From: Tigriopus japonicus
Lineage: Eukaryota > Arthropoda > Copepoda > Harpacticoida > Harpacticidae
Length of the DNA: 64,000 bases
Assembly (NCBI GenBank): GCA_010645155.1
Contig: CM021322.1
Location: 11,678,611 to 11,742,610 of the forward strand
Direction of reading: 5' to 3'
The notes below the pieces were generated by a model. It saw only the letters and a program-made list of their open reading frames with translations. It made no database searches and was not told the DNA's origin. Positions 54,401-63,860 of the stretch are shown here, in pieces. How positions within the stretch are numbered: position 1 is the stretch's first letter; each line of letters opens with the position of its first letter. The translations under genes were made by a program, and so were the position numbers.

Positions 54401-57400
54401 GGCTTGGAGTCCGGTCCATATTCGTTCTTTTTGCTTTAGTTAGGTCTATCACTTCCGAAGGTTATTGTTGGTAACCTCGTCATCAGATTTCATTTGATCA
54501 CTTTGATCGTCATCTTGTAGATTAGACACCTTTGTGGGTTCATTCGCACTCCATGATGTGGTCATTCATTCACTATTTCATTCACTCTTTCTTGGGTGAA
54601 CTGGATGTCTTCGAAACACCAACATCGGACTGATTTTTGGGCATGGCGTTGACCTTTACCAAGGCTAGGACTTGGCTGGACCCGCTTGAAACACAGGGAA
54701 CACCGATTGGCGCACTATCTTTTGGAATTTTGGTCGATTTCCGTTTGATATTCGGCTCCCAACATGGCGGTTTATTCTTCTTGTTTACGAATCTCGGCCT
54801 CATACCGGAGGTTGCGTGCCGGAGAAATTCCGCGAGTTCGCATCCAGTATTAATACTATTATATAGGTTATCCCTGGATTGAACTACTCGGGAATCATCG
54901 GCGGCGGCGGAAACAGCGGAGAGGAGGGAATCAACCGGTGCCGGCCATTTTCATGAACTGCCATGGACAGGCGAATATGCTGCGAGTGGCTGGAGTGTAG
55001 GGATGGGCGAGAAGCCGGTGTCAGTGTCGAGGTGTCGACACCGACACCGGCTTATTCGGATTTCGGTGTAAGTGTCGACACCAGGTCTCCGGTGTCGACA
55101 TTTCAAGGTTTCGTGAGTTTTTTTGAAAAGTTCCGCAAAAACGCCAATTTTGCGTCATCACACGTAAGGCTTCCAAAACAAAGATATTACTTAATCTCAA
55201 CATGGGTCTCCGAAGCAATTGTCTTTTGAAGAATGACTTCTTCAGCTCAAAAACACTGATATGTATTGGAATTTGACACTATTTTGCAGACATTTTTCCA
55301 GGCCCTATTCAAAAGCAGGGCCCAGACAAATACTTGATAAAAGTGGCAAAATATTTAAAACATATTTCCTTCAAAACTCCAAAATATTTGCTAAAATAGC
55401 CATATACTCATTAATATTCATGACCAAGCCATTCTTTGGCGTTTTTGTCGGTGTACACCAATCTATCAAATATGTGTTTAGCAATTTACAATTAATGGGT
55501 TGCTTTTGGAGGAGCACTTTACCCCAAACAGATTTAACCAAAGAAATTTTAACTTCCCCCAAAAGATGCCGCCCTTTTGCGAATATGATGGTGTTCGGAT
55601 TGTGTATGTTTTAGTAATTTTTGATACAATTTTCGTATAATTGCCTGTTTGCTGACATTTTGGAATCTTAGGTTCAATTTGGATTAACTCTATTGTTTTA
55701 ACTTCTTTATTTTGTTCATTTTTGTGAAATATTTTTGGACCTAAATAATTAAACAATATTAAATTCTTCCTCGAAATAACCAAATTATTAGAAAAATTGA
55801 AAAAAAAATTGGGTAAATCATATTAAAAAGAATTTATTTCCGGCCCCTATTTGTAAGTTACTCTAAACGGGAAAGTTATCACTTACCAGATCCTCACTAT
55901 TCATTTGGGATTTGAGAGTTACCAAAAAGAGTGGAACATTTTATGTAATTGATAAAACTTTGGTCGATTTTTAGACTCCAAATTCCTACATGAAATATTG
56001 GTGTCGGTGTTGTTATTGGTATCGGTGTCGGCGTCGACACCAGTGGTGTCGACACCGGTGTCGGTGTCAGTGTCGGTTTCAACCTTTTGGTGTCGGTGTC
56101 GAGGTCAAAATTGCCGGTGTCACCCATCCCTACTGGAGTGTATCAGTGCAGGAACCACTGTCAGGGTGGGTATTTGATTTTTGGACATTTTGTCCACCCC
56201 TGTCCAAAAGGTGTCCAAAAGTGTCCAAAAATAAGGCTGTCCAAAAATAGGAGTGTCCAAAAGTGTCCAAAAATAGTAATTCGAAAAATAATGGTTAAAA
56301 ACATTTTTAGAATAACATTCTAAAAACTTTCTCTCCAAATTAAACGTCACTTGACGAAATCTAAGCAAGAATAAGTCAATTCAGCATAAGAAACTTACAC
56401 TTCATACATTAAATGGGATCGCCAAGTCGGCCCACCAAAGATTGGAAGTGGAGAACCTGCTCTCTTCATGGGCTGAGTCAAGGATGGCGGACTTATACAA
56501 GCGTGCTAAAAAGCCTGCCGCCAACTCAGAAATTCCAGTGAGCAAATTCTTCCTCCACTGCCAAGAACTGTTTTCATCATCATCAAAAACAGCGGTGGAC
56601 AAGGTCTAGGGCTGCTTGGAAGAACACCATCCCCTTTTGCAGCCCTTTACGGAATCCGAGATGGACACAGCCTTCAAGAAGTTGAAGAGCCCCATCGACA
56701 TCAGGCGTTTCTCACTCCTACTTGGACTTCTGCGGACCCAAATCTACCCAATCCTCCAAGATCCATTCAGCAACGCCCTCCAGACATCTTTCTTCCTACC
56801 AGACTGGATGGAGTCAGCCATCATCTTCATCCATAAGAAGGGGCCCAAGGACATTCCAGACAATCATCAGACCAATGCCTTGGAAAACCCCTTCTTGAAG
56901 ATGATGTCCACCCTGTTAGCTGCCCGCTTCTCCGGATTGGCCGAATATTGGAATCTCCTTTCCGAGTTCCAATTTGTTTTCCTGAGAAGCTGCTCAACCA
57001 CCTCGACTGCCGCTCTCCTCTACGAAGTTGTGCATTCCAACATCAGCGCAAAGAGGAGAGTCTGTGGGTTCTTTGGGGATTTCTCCAAAGCTTTCGACGG
57101 GACAGAACGTGGTTGTTCCTCAAACTCCGCCTGTGGAGAATTCGGCATTCAATTTGCGTCCTGCTAACCAGCATTTATGCAGGACTCAAATGCTCCAACC
57201 GTTCTGGTGAGGACGTATCCCCCTGCTACTTCACATCCATCGGCCTCCCACAGGGGGATCCAATATCGCCAATCCTTCTCAACCTTTATGCACCCGACCT
57301 GCCCAAAGCCCTTACTCACCAAGGTCCCCCCCATTAATCAAAATTCTATCCAATATCTTCAATATGCAAACGACCTGGTTCTCTTGGCTGATTCAGCCGT

Positions 57401-60345
57401 GGAATCGCAAAATGCCATCAACACTCTCCACGGTTATTGCCAAGACAACGGCCTTCAAGTCAACACCATCAAGACGAAGGACATGGTCTTCCATGAAAGT
57501 CGTCTGCCACCAACCTCCTTTCATATCAACAATAGTCAGATAGAAAATTTCAAGTATTTGAACTATGTTGGATTTACCTTCACTACCCAACTCTCCTTCA
57601 CCAATAACCTCAAATCAACAATAACCAGGATCCAGGACCGATACATCTGCAATAGAATATCAAACAAGAATCTTCCCCTGCCAATAGTTCTTCAACTTTC
57701 CGGATCTTCATCAACCCATCCTCCTACACGGACTTCACCTCTGGCTTCCAAATTCCGCTCAATCCGCCCCCGAATCCACCGATGCCACCAACATCAATCT
57801 CCTTAAACGATACCTCTGCGTGCCCCAAAATGCCAATAATGCATGGGCGCATTTCATATGTGAAACTGAGCCCTTAACCTCCGGGCTGGCAAAGTTAGTG
57901 TCCAATAGTGTTAGGAACCTGACCTTTCCGGAGATGTCTGGACACCATTCCACCCTTTGACCAGTGCAACCTTCAGGGCTGGAATGCTACTGTGGGCCTT
58001 TGTACAGACCTTGGCCTCAAGGATGGACCACATGGCAAAGTCCATTGGATTGAGGTCAGGGCTGATTGGAAGCCACATTGTCTTGTCCCAGAATGAGGGG
58101 AATTTTTGCTGACAAAACTTTGGAACCAACTGAGAAGTTTGAGCAGGGGCTCCATCGTGCTAGAAGATATACGGTTCATTTTTAAAGTGGTTTTGAAGCC
58201 AAGGAATGACATCCTCCTCTAACATGGCTTTGTCCTCTAACATGGCATGACGCGTATACGGTCCTTTAACGAACAGTTGACTGGGAGGTCACAGTACATA
58301 AGACTGGGAGGTCACCTCACTAATACAGCTCCCGAAATTGCACCTTAGCATAAAAGTTTGACCTATTTTTGAACTTCTCAATGTTTCTTGGACACATAAG
58401 AACTGAAATTTTGTTTTATAACGCTCAAAGGTTGCACGTTATTTTTATTTTATTGGTTGCGCTTAAAGGACCCTATAGGTGGATTTGTGCCACATAGGGA
58501 TGCCTGAAATACTTTTGCCAATTGCCCAGTCCGTTTGACTATTGTGGATGGGCTGAACAGTGAAAACCTTCTCATCTGTCCAACAAACTGACCCTTGCGT
58601 GCCTTGCCTCAAAGGCCTCAGCAAAATCCGACATCTCTTGAGCCTCTTAACCTTTGGGGCCTCTGAATTGAGGTGGCGCTTTGTCTTCCAATATACCTTG
58701 AGATTAAGATCCTCTCTGACAATCCTTCTCATGGAATGGGCACTCATTCTGGCCTCTTTGGCCATTTTCCTCATGCTTCGACAGGGAATCCTCCTGATCT
58801 TGGCCCGGACACATTTGATGGCCTGCGGAGTACGTTTGATGATTGTACGACCGCTCCTGGGAAGGTCGAGAGTACTTCCAGTGTTCTTGTACCGTTTCAC
58901 AGTACTCCAAACTAATTTTTTGACACAACGGTCTTGCCAATCAAGGCTCTTATATTGGAGTTGTCATGGCCACTCTTGTGCAATTGGACAATTGTGTTTC
59001 TGAGCTCGATTCTCGATTTCATGGTGCTCTTTCAGCATACCCTATGTACCAAAACTTGTTGATCGGTGTCTTGGGGTGGTGCGTGCAAAAAAATTGGCTG
59101 GAAAATTGAAAGGAGGCAGAATATATCACCTGTTGAATCCGGTTCCCATACATAAATTTCTTGCTGTACTGCAATAAGCAAGAGTTTCATCATCTACCTC
59201 TACCCAACAGTATTTGCTCTGTGTGTCAATCCCCTCTTCAAATGACCAAGAGTCGCAATGAACATTATTATTATTTTAAGAAAGTTAGCTTTAATGATTA
59301 GCCCGTAGACGAATTTTCGAGATTCTTCCAAATACAAAGGGGTCCTTGAATCAACCATATTTCATTAAGGGTGTTGTGACGTGAAGGAAAAATTACACTC
59401 GCCTGTTTTAATAACTTAGGGACTTCGTCAATTAGATTTTTGTAGATGTAATCCTCCTGGGAACTTTGTTCGTCCATGACATCAAATCCACCATCCAAAT
59501 AGATGACTCTCTTTAAAACGCTTTCTACTGCATAATTTATACTCCTTTGTGCCTCTTTGTGGCTTAATGTTCCATTTTGGGTGAACAATGTGTGATTGGC
59601 CAGATCAATCCACCTTAAACGGGAAAAAATGTATAACATTCTTTCGCTTTTTGAAATGGATTTGCTCACGGTTTCTTCTTCATGGCACGTCTGAATCCGA
59701 ATTTGGTGACCTTATTGTTCGAGCAGATGGTAACAGCGGGAAAATAGATGTTCCACACGGGATAATTGGTGTTTTCCACCGTGGTGATGGTTGGGCTATT
59801 TTGCCATTTGTTGAAAATGGGGGCAATCAGCCATGCTCCCAAAAGTGCACTCGCCACACAAAGGCCAATCCAAAGAAACCTTGGCCAATGCAAAAAAACG
59901 TTACACTCAACTTTTCGTAACCATAGAACACAATGCACATGAAACCGAATGCAACTAATAACCATCCAATCTTTCCGGTCTTTCTGACATATTCAGCAAA
60001 TTCAGCGTTTGATTTTTGCAAATCTTAACTAATCGAACAAATTTCCCTAAATCATGGACATGCAAACGTCCAAGGTTAGTTGCACTTCATTGATCAAAAA
60101 TCACACAATTTTAACTTTTAAGCCCTCCTTGATCAAAAGTTTTCAAAAATCAATGTTTACCTCTCAGGGGTCGAACGCCCTCGTTCCCATATGTATTTGA
60201 TCCCGTGGATTGAAGTCGATTGCGCATATTCATTGGCTTGTTTTCGAATTCGAGAGGTCTTCTCATCACCTCTGTTTTCTTTTGCCATTGTCCTTTGAGT
60301 TTGGATCCGCATTGGTTTCCCGCTCCTCAATTCCGGAACTACCAT
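48289..60345 (-). CDS. DEG/ENaC (pickpocket-like) sodium channel subunit, eight exons
   Basis: Amiloride-sensitive-type cation channel subunit of the plasma membrane; three subunits form a channel. Exons on the minus strand: 60345-60161, 59879-59670, 59613-59397, 51914-51775, 51544-50983, 50914-50808, 50728-50089, 48464-48289; about 745 residues. Topology: short cytoplasmic N-terminus with the TSIHGIKYI motif, first membrane helix, large Cys-rich extracellular domain, second membrane helix and short tail. All phases agree except at the exon 6/7 junction (50808/50728), where canonical sites give a frame conflict; either a non-obvious exon, a sequence error or a lesion lies there. Intron 3 (51915-59396) is crowded with transposons. 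An unusual acidic insertion with a basic cleavage-like site lies in exon 5. Confidence 0.88.
48775..48985 (+). mobile_element. 3' end fragment of the same LINE family
   Basis: Encodes SLRREYVGTDPQTAFKAVLD, matching the C-terminus of the element at 45958, followed by a related 3' tail (TAATGATTAACTTTCTTTAC, then AGGAAACCCAT). It lies in intron 7 of the DEG/ENaC gene, on the opposite strand. Confidence 0.8.
49012..49132. repeat. ATGATCAAAAGCATCAGAA direct repeats
   Basis: Two near-identical copies about 85 bases apart, with partial ATGATCAAAA repeats between them. Simple-sequence expansion in the channel intron. Confidence 0.5.
49521..49812. repeat. Palindromic MITE-like element
   Basis: GATTCCACAAAATAA at both ends in inverted orientation. 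Inward from these are imperfect arms of about 70 bases (CCTCTTGGGGTC, TTGAGACATAGTT, TTTTAATGCCACT). Non-coding, in intron 7 of the channel gene. Confidence 0.7.
49825..50052. repeat. AT-rich repeat ending in CCGAGCCCTAG
   Basis: The right end is the reverse of the CTAGGGCTCGG start of the repeat at 2715. GTTAATTAC on the left and GTAATTAC on the right may be a target duplication. Confidence 0.35.
50089..50914 (-). CDS. DEG/ENaC exons 6-7: palm and cysteine-rich region
   Basis: Exon 6 (50914-50808) encodes VLVHSPYSFAEVAGKGFAVG, then QEREVFIGVGAQ. Exon 7 (50728-50089) encodes VRRMSIQTRQC, the Cys cluster (SCLLECRAKILFKKCRCLPY, DCDLKGLQC, ANCYCPTDC) and the long pre-TM2 segment ending SIMDVIG. 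The predicted donor at 50807 leaves phase 2, but the evident reading frame of exon 7 begins in phase 0 after CAG at 50729-50731, so one base is unaccounted for. Both sides are clearly the same protein. Confidence 0.85.
50983..51914 (-). CDS. DEG/ENaC exons 4-5: extracellular domain with long acidic insertion
   Basis: Exon 4 (51914-51775) encodes LAILCLWQGQVKNC and LFDIRQTDNGFCCSFN, the most conserved extracellular Cys segment. Exon 5 (51544-50983) continues in frame with an insertion of roughly 145 residues: an Asp/Glu tract ending in YYYYHYSGDE, a Ser/Thr/Asn-rich linker, and a basic motif RRRKRS at 51151-51168. The family core resumes at GLSVVLNPQQSQYF. The basic motif fits a furin/proprotein-convertase site. 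In vertebrate ENaC, furin cleavage in the extracellular domain activates the channel; whether that applies here is inference. Confidence 0.87.
51151..51168 (-). other. Furin-type basic motif within the DEG/ENaC extracellular insertion
   Basis: Codons for Arg-Arg-Arg-Lys-Arg-Ser, preceded by Pro-Pro-Glu-Glu and followed by Thr-Asn-Ala. The motif matches the R-x-K/R-R consensus of proprotein convertases and sits in a disordered, extracellular, Ser/Thr-rich region, so it would be accessible. A second basic run, KKAAKKLRRS, follows about 15 residues later. Confidence 0.55.
51602..51762. repeat. MITE with TA borders inside DEG/ENaC intron 4
   Basis: TA|GGGCCCGGAAAGATA on the left and its reverse TATCTTTCCGGGCCC|TA on the right, with arms of about 55 bases (also sharing GACGTTTCA). 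The TA borders fit a Tc1/mariner-derived MITE. Confidence 0.75.
51980..53890. other. Intronic stretch, mostly unassigned
   Basis: Contains a small GC-rich hairpin (TGGGGCC at 52599-52605 with GGCCCCA at 52624-52630) and short frames without recognised homology. Confidence 0.4.
53899..54391. repeat. Inverted repeat, arms about 100 bases
   Basis: Left arm 53899-54010 and right arm 54292-54391 are inverted copies with matches such as GTTGTTCAAGTTGTG, AAACTCCCCGT and GTTGGTTCTTAATCC. The arms are diverged. It may be a MITE or an inverted duplication. Confidence 0.6.
54582..54803 (-). CDS. Small hypothetical basic protein, 73 residues (uncertain)
   Basis: ATG at 54803; MRPRFVNKKNKPPCWEPNIK then a Lys/Ser-rich sequence ending SSSPKKE. 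The 150 bases upstream are GC- and CpG-rich (CGGCGGCGGCGG), unlike the neighbourhood, consistent with a promoter and 5' UTR. No family recognised. It is nested in the DEG/ENaC intron on the same strand. Confidence 0.4.
   Translation of the reverse strand: MRPRFVNKKNKPPCWEPNIKRKSTKIPKDSAPIGVPCVSSGSSQVLALVKVNAMPKNQSDVGVSKTSSSPKKE
54998..56132. mobile_element. Non-autonomous hAT element with 8-base target duplication
   Basis: Terminal inverted repeats TAGGGATGGG ... CCCATCCCTA, flanked by exact copies of CTGGAGTG (54990-54997 and 56133-56140). Eight-base duplications and this end sequence are typical of the hAT superfamily. Subterminal regions carry clusters of GTGTCGACACCGG-like words (about 55015-55110 and 55990-56125). 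The interior of about 870 bases is AT-rich and has no transposase. Confidence 0.88.
56440..57905 (+). mobile_element. LINE reverse transcriptase relic, frameshifted
   Basis: Successive frames give KLKSPIDIRRFSLLLGLLRT, SAIIFIHKKGPKDIPDNHQT, FGDFSKAFDG (motif A), then after a shift SIGLPQGDPISPILLNLY (motif B), then after another shift LQYANDLVLLAD (motif C, with YAND in place of YADD) and NGLQVNTIKTKDMVF. At least two frameshifts, stops and the altered catalytic motif show it is dead. The nuclease is not seen. The subfamily differs from the LINE at 45958. Confidence 0.85.
57911..59022 (-). mobile_element. Tc1/mariner-family transposase relic
   Basis: The N-terminus starts at about 59022 (MKSRIELRNTIVQLHKSG, helix-turn-helix), has stops and a shift near 58920, then an open part 58900-58463 (GSTLDLPRSGRTIIKRTPQA; KVYWKTKRHLNSEA; SVCWTDEKVFTVQPIHNSQT with the first catalytic Asp). 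After a small insertion it resumes at about 58240 with VIPWLQNHFKNEPYIF, a stop, HDGAPAQTSQLVPKF (second Asp) and SPDLNPMDFAMWSI (third Asp). About 37 residues separate the second and third Asp, recalling maT-type DD37D elements. It is inactive; terminal repeats were not defined. Confidence 0.85.
58257..58472. repeat. MITE-like insertion inside the mariner relic
   Basis: About 215 bases flanked by the inverted repeat GGTCCTTTAA/TTAAAGGACC, lying exactly where the transposase frame is interrupted. Contains two copies of ACTGGGAGGTCAC. No coding. Confidence 0.5.
59397..60345 (-). CDS. DEG/ENaC exons 1-3: N-terminus, first membrane helix, start of extracellular domain
   Basis: Exon 1 (60345-60161) starts at ATG 60345 and contains YAQSTSIHGIKYIWERGRS. 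This is the conserved His-Gly gating motif of the family, close to the membrane. Exon 2 (59879-59670) joins in phase to give ERRFLW, then the helix IGLCVASALLGAWLIAPIF and the post-helix signature YFPAVTICSNN. Exon 3 (59613-59397) begins after a 56-base intron and encodes WIDLANHTLFTQNG and a helical stretch ending KLLKQAS. Its donor at 59396 is in phase 0, matching exon 4 at 51914. The 60346+ side should hold the promoter. Confidence 0.87.
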
Positions 60346-62175
60346 TTTGTACTAACCTAAAAGCAATACCCAGTGTTTGTGTGGGTGTGTGTGTTTAATA
60401 GGAGGCGTATGATGACCCTTCTTCATTACTTAACACCAAACTTACGGATTCTATGTATTAACATGACTGCAGAGCCCAGAAAGCCGTCTCACAAGTATAG
60501 GGACAGGAATTTAGTGCAAAAAATGTTGGCATCTTTGTAATTCTTACATTTTTTATTTGGTCTAAAGCCTAGAATTTATTTTATTTTCAATTTGGAAATT
60601 AGATTCTCTTTTTAAATTCAAAATACAAATGTTGGAAATCTTTTTGAAAAATGTGCCTCTCAGATTTTGAAAGCAATTCCAAATCGAAAAAAATCCTTTT
60701 GTCCCCTCTCCAAAATAAACTTCCTTTGAACATTGATAATTAAATATATCTTGAGAGGCTTTAGTACAATTTGAATGGGGTGGGATTGGCTCACGGAGGA
60801 AAAAATTTCAAAAATATATTTTTTACACCTTAGCGCAAGTTAATTAATGCATTATGTCCGGCCCTAATAATAATAATGTTTATTGCGAGACAATATTAAC
60901 AATCTCATTAGACATATACAGTATGTACCGTATGATTTATATACTGATAGTCATGGGGCCCATTCTGGGGTTGGGAGGCAATACTAATAAAAGCCATACT
61001 TTACATACTGACATAGGAGTGTGGTGCTACGCACCATTTCATTCCCATGCAAAAAAGTGCAAGGTTTTTCGTTGGATTCAACTAACGGTACTTTGGGTCA
61101 TTAAGATGAGAATATGAAAGCACCATGTTTTAAGTAGAGCATGAATGGCAGCCACTATTTCCCATTTCCACGTAATTGCCAGGCTTCATGTCAAATATGT
61201 TGGGAAAGTAGGTTTGTAAACACAAACCAGGCGAAGGATACATTTTAAACCGTTCATGAGTAACATATTTATGGCGTGACTTCTTTCTCATTGTATACAA
61301 TAAGATACCATATCACTTTGCTTTTATTAATTTTGGTATAGCATTGGAACTTACCATGCCCCTCTTCTAGATTGTTTATGACGTCTAAAACTTGACAAGA
61401 AAGTGGCTAAATTCAGTTTTGTGAATTCAGCATGTTATGTTTCATAACATTCATTGCTTATGAATGATCTTAAAGATGGCAAAATTTCGATGGCCAATCC
61501 ACAATGGCACATGCAGTAGGTTGCTTCAAGTTCGCGTTTTAAATCACACCGCTAGTGACACAATAGGGCCGTTGGCTGTGCTGCGTTGCTCAACCCATTT
61601 TGGAGAATCCAGGTTTTTCCAACTTAGGCGTCCATTCAATGATTCTATGTCCCTCGAAACGATCGATACTTCACGTTAAGATACCTTAGCTAGAATTCGG
61701 TCACCAATACGCAAAAATTTAGGATGATTAAAATAATAGAAATTAAGCAAGCCTTATGTTATTTTAAAATATAGGACCTAACATTGATCCAAACAAGATA
61801 GGGATTTGTTCAGTGGACTCCAAAGAATCATATCAATGTTTTAAAACGTTGCCGCTATTGAAAAATAAAATAGTTTTTTAATGTGTCTTTCTAGGTACAA
61901 ATGATTTCATACATCATTTTCTAGCAAATAAACTGAGCATATTATCAACCAGGCGTAAGAAGAGGTATCAAGACGTAAATATAAATCGCTTCCAAGGACC
62001 AAGAATCATTAAATGAACGCTTAGATGGAAAAAAACTTGCAAAGGTTTTCCTGGTAAGGAAGATTTTTTTTATTGTGATTTCTTGTGTTAAGACCGTTAA
62101 GTTGGTAAAATTGAGCTTTTTGAATAAGGTGCCATTGCATGCAGCCTGCAATATGAACTCGCGCATGTAGCAGGC
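60346..62175. other. Region upstream of the DEG/ENaC gene
   Basis: Likely holds the channel promoter (minus strand) next to 60346; a GT-rich microsatellite is at about 60378-60394. No other gene recognised. Confidence 0.45.
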
Positions 62176-62559
62176 AAGGGGTCGGCAACCGTTGGGCCGC
62201 GGCCCACAGGTGGGCCTAAGCGTGATCGTTGTTTTAGCCCACAAGCAATGAGAAAGGTCCTAAATAATGGGCCCAAGAGACATCCATAGTACTGTAGCGA
62301 TTACTTTGATACTATCGGATTACGCCAGAAGGAACAAAGCGGTTAGTTTGGTGTCGTGTATTCTTGTGGATCTCGAAGTTTGGTTACCATCATCAGGGTG
62401 CTACAATACTATACTTGTGGGCCCAGAGGTCTTTGAGCGTTAGTTTGAGCTTTGGGCCCATTTGTTGGCCCACGAACCTGCCACCATCTGTTCGGTGAGC
62501 CCCGACTTCACAAACCAAATTTGGAGGAACCTTGACTCAAAAACGGTTGCCAACCCCTG
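62176..62559. repeat. hAT-type MITE (AGGGGTCGGCAACC ends)
   Basis: The left end AGGGGTCGGCAACCGTT and the right end AACGGTTGCCAACCCCT are inverted repeats of the type CAGGGGTnGGCAACC known from hAT elements. The flanking octamers TAGCAGGC and TAGTAGAC match in 6 of 8, an old target duplication. Non-coding, 384 bases. Confidence 0.75.
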
Positions 62560-62568
62560 TAGTAGACC

Positions 62569-63020
62569 AAGAAGCACGGAAATTATGGAGTGGGAGGCTA
62601 GCAATGAGAATTATGATTTCCAGTAGAAACAAACCATTTGCGTTCTCCTTCAAATGAGACCTAGCTTGCATTGAGAAGAACACGTATTTCAAATTTCAGC
62701 CCAATCGAATAAAGGAGTGAAAAGCTATGCCTTCTCAAACTTATTAACTGAAGAGAGCATAGACTAAATGAACTCGCCCCTTTTGTGGTAAAACGATTAC
62801 CACAAAAGGGCCAGTTCATTCATTCTCGGTAGGATTTGCACTGAGCTTTGATAGAGCATAACTTTTGACTCCGACGATCAATTGAGCTGAAAATTGAAAT
62901 ATGTGTGTTCAAGTCAACATAGGCAAGGTCTCATTTGCTGAAGAGAGTAATTGATTTGTTCTTACTTGAAATCATTTTTCTCATTGCTAGCCTCCCACTC
63001 CATGATTCCAGTGCTTCTTG
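62569..63020. repeat. MITE with exact 8-base target duplication, adjacent to the previous one
   Basis: Ends AAGAAGCAC and GTGCTTCTTG, arms sharing ATGGAGTGGGAGGCTAGC and AATGAGAA; flanked by AGTAGACC at 62561-62568 and 63021-63028. A second inner palindrome (CCTTTTGTGGTAA/TTACCACAAAAGG) sits near 62775-62811. Eight-base duplications suggest hAT. Confidence 0.8.
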
Positions 63021-63028
63021 AGTAGACC

Positions 63029-63860
63029 AATCAAACGGCTCAGTCCAACTTCTTTCATGTCACACTTTAAATAATCCTGGCTAAAACGTTCGTGTACATT
63101 TGTAGTTAAATTGCTTTTGCCTTTTTTACACGAGTCCTTGACTTTAGCCACTACGGTACCAATTGATTCTGGTTAGATCTGGTCCCACAGACGACTGTTG
63201 CCATTTCCTCGTAACTGATTTGTCACGATATGAAGAGGGTAACGCCTTTAGACTTTCAATAGTCAAATATATTTCCGCCCAATCTTCAAGGGAAAATACG
63301 CTAGCTACGCTTTTTTATTCGCATTGATTGTTTACATTAGAAGCCCTCGAATCGCTTCACCACCCAAGTTTAGTCCTTAGATAAACAAACATGTGGCAAA
63401 AAATCTTAATCCCAGGGCGTTTCCTGAACAATGTCTAGATGGCCCAAAAACTTGTAAGAACCTTTGAGTTCCTTTAATCATTCCTTTAATTTGCGAACAT
63501 TTCAACGGAAGCAACAAATAGTAGATTACTGAACTGTACTTACAAGTCACAATTCTCGAATTTTTCTTTTCATGAAAAAACATGAATACTAGGAATAAAA
63601 CAACCTTTCTATTGAATATTTACTCCTGAAACTATTTTAGGCATTGTGGTGTAAAGAATACACTTACTAGTCTCCCTTTATTTGACATCAAAATTTTGAT
63701 TGTCTTCCTTTTTCCCGTAGTCCCGTAAGGACTGTAGTATTCCCGCCTTGCTCACATTCTTAACTCATGCTTGCTCCTAGTCATATATATTACCATGCAT
63801 ATAAACTCCTATCAAAATGAATAAAGTATCTAGTCAGCAACCACACTCCAACCATGTTAC
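63029..63860. other. Intergenic stretch, nothing recognised
   Basis: AT-rich; no frame or repeat assigned. Confidence 0.4.

Larger units (their letters stand above)
51915..59396 (-). other. DEG/ENaC intron 3, packed with transposons
   Basis: 7.5 kb between phase-0 exons 3 and 4. Joining them gives KLLKQASTMQSCRSLAILCL, the expected continuous family sequence. It contains a hAT element, a LINE and a Tc1/mariner copy. Confidence 0.75.
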
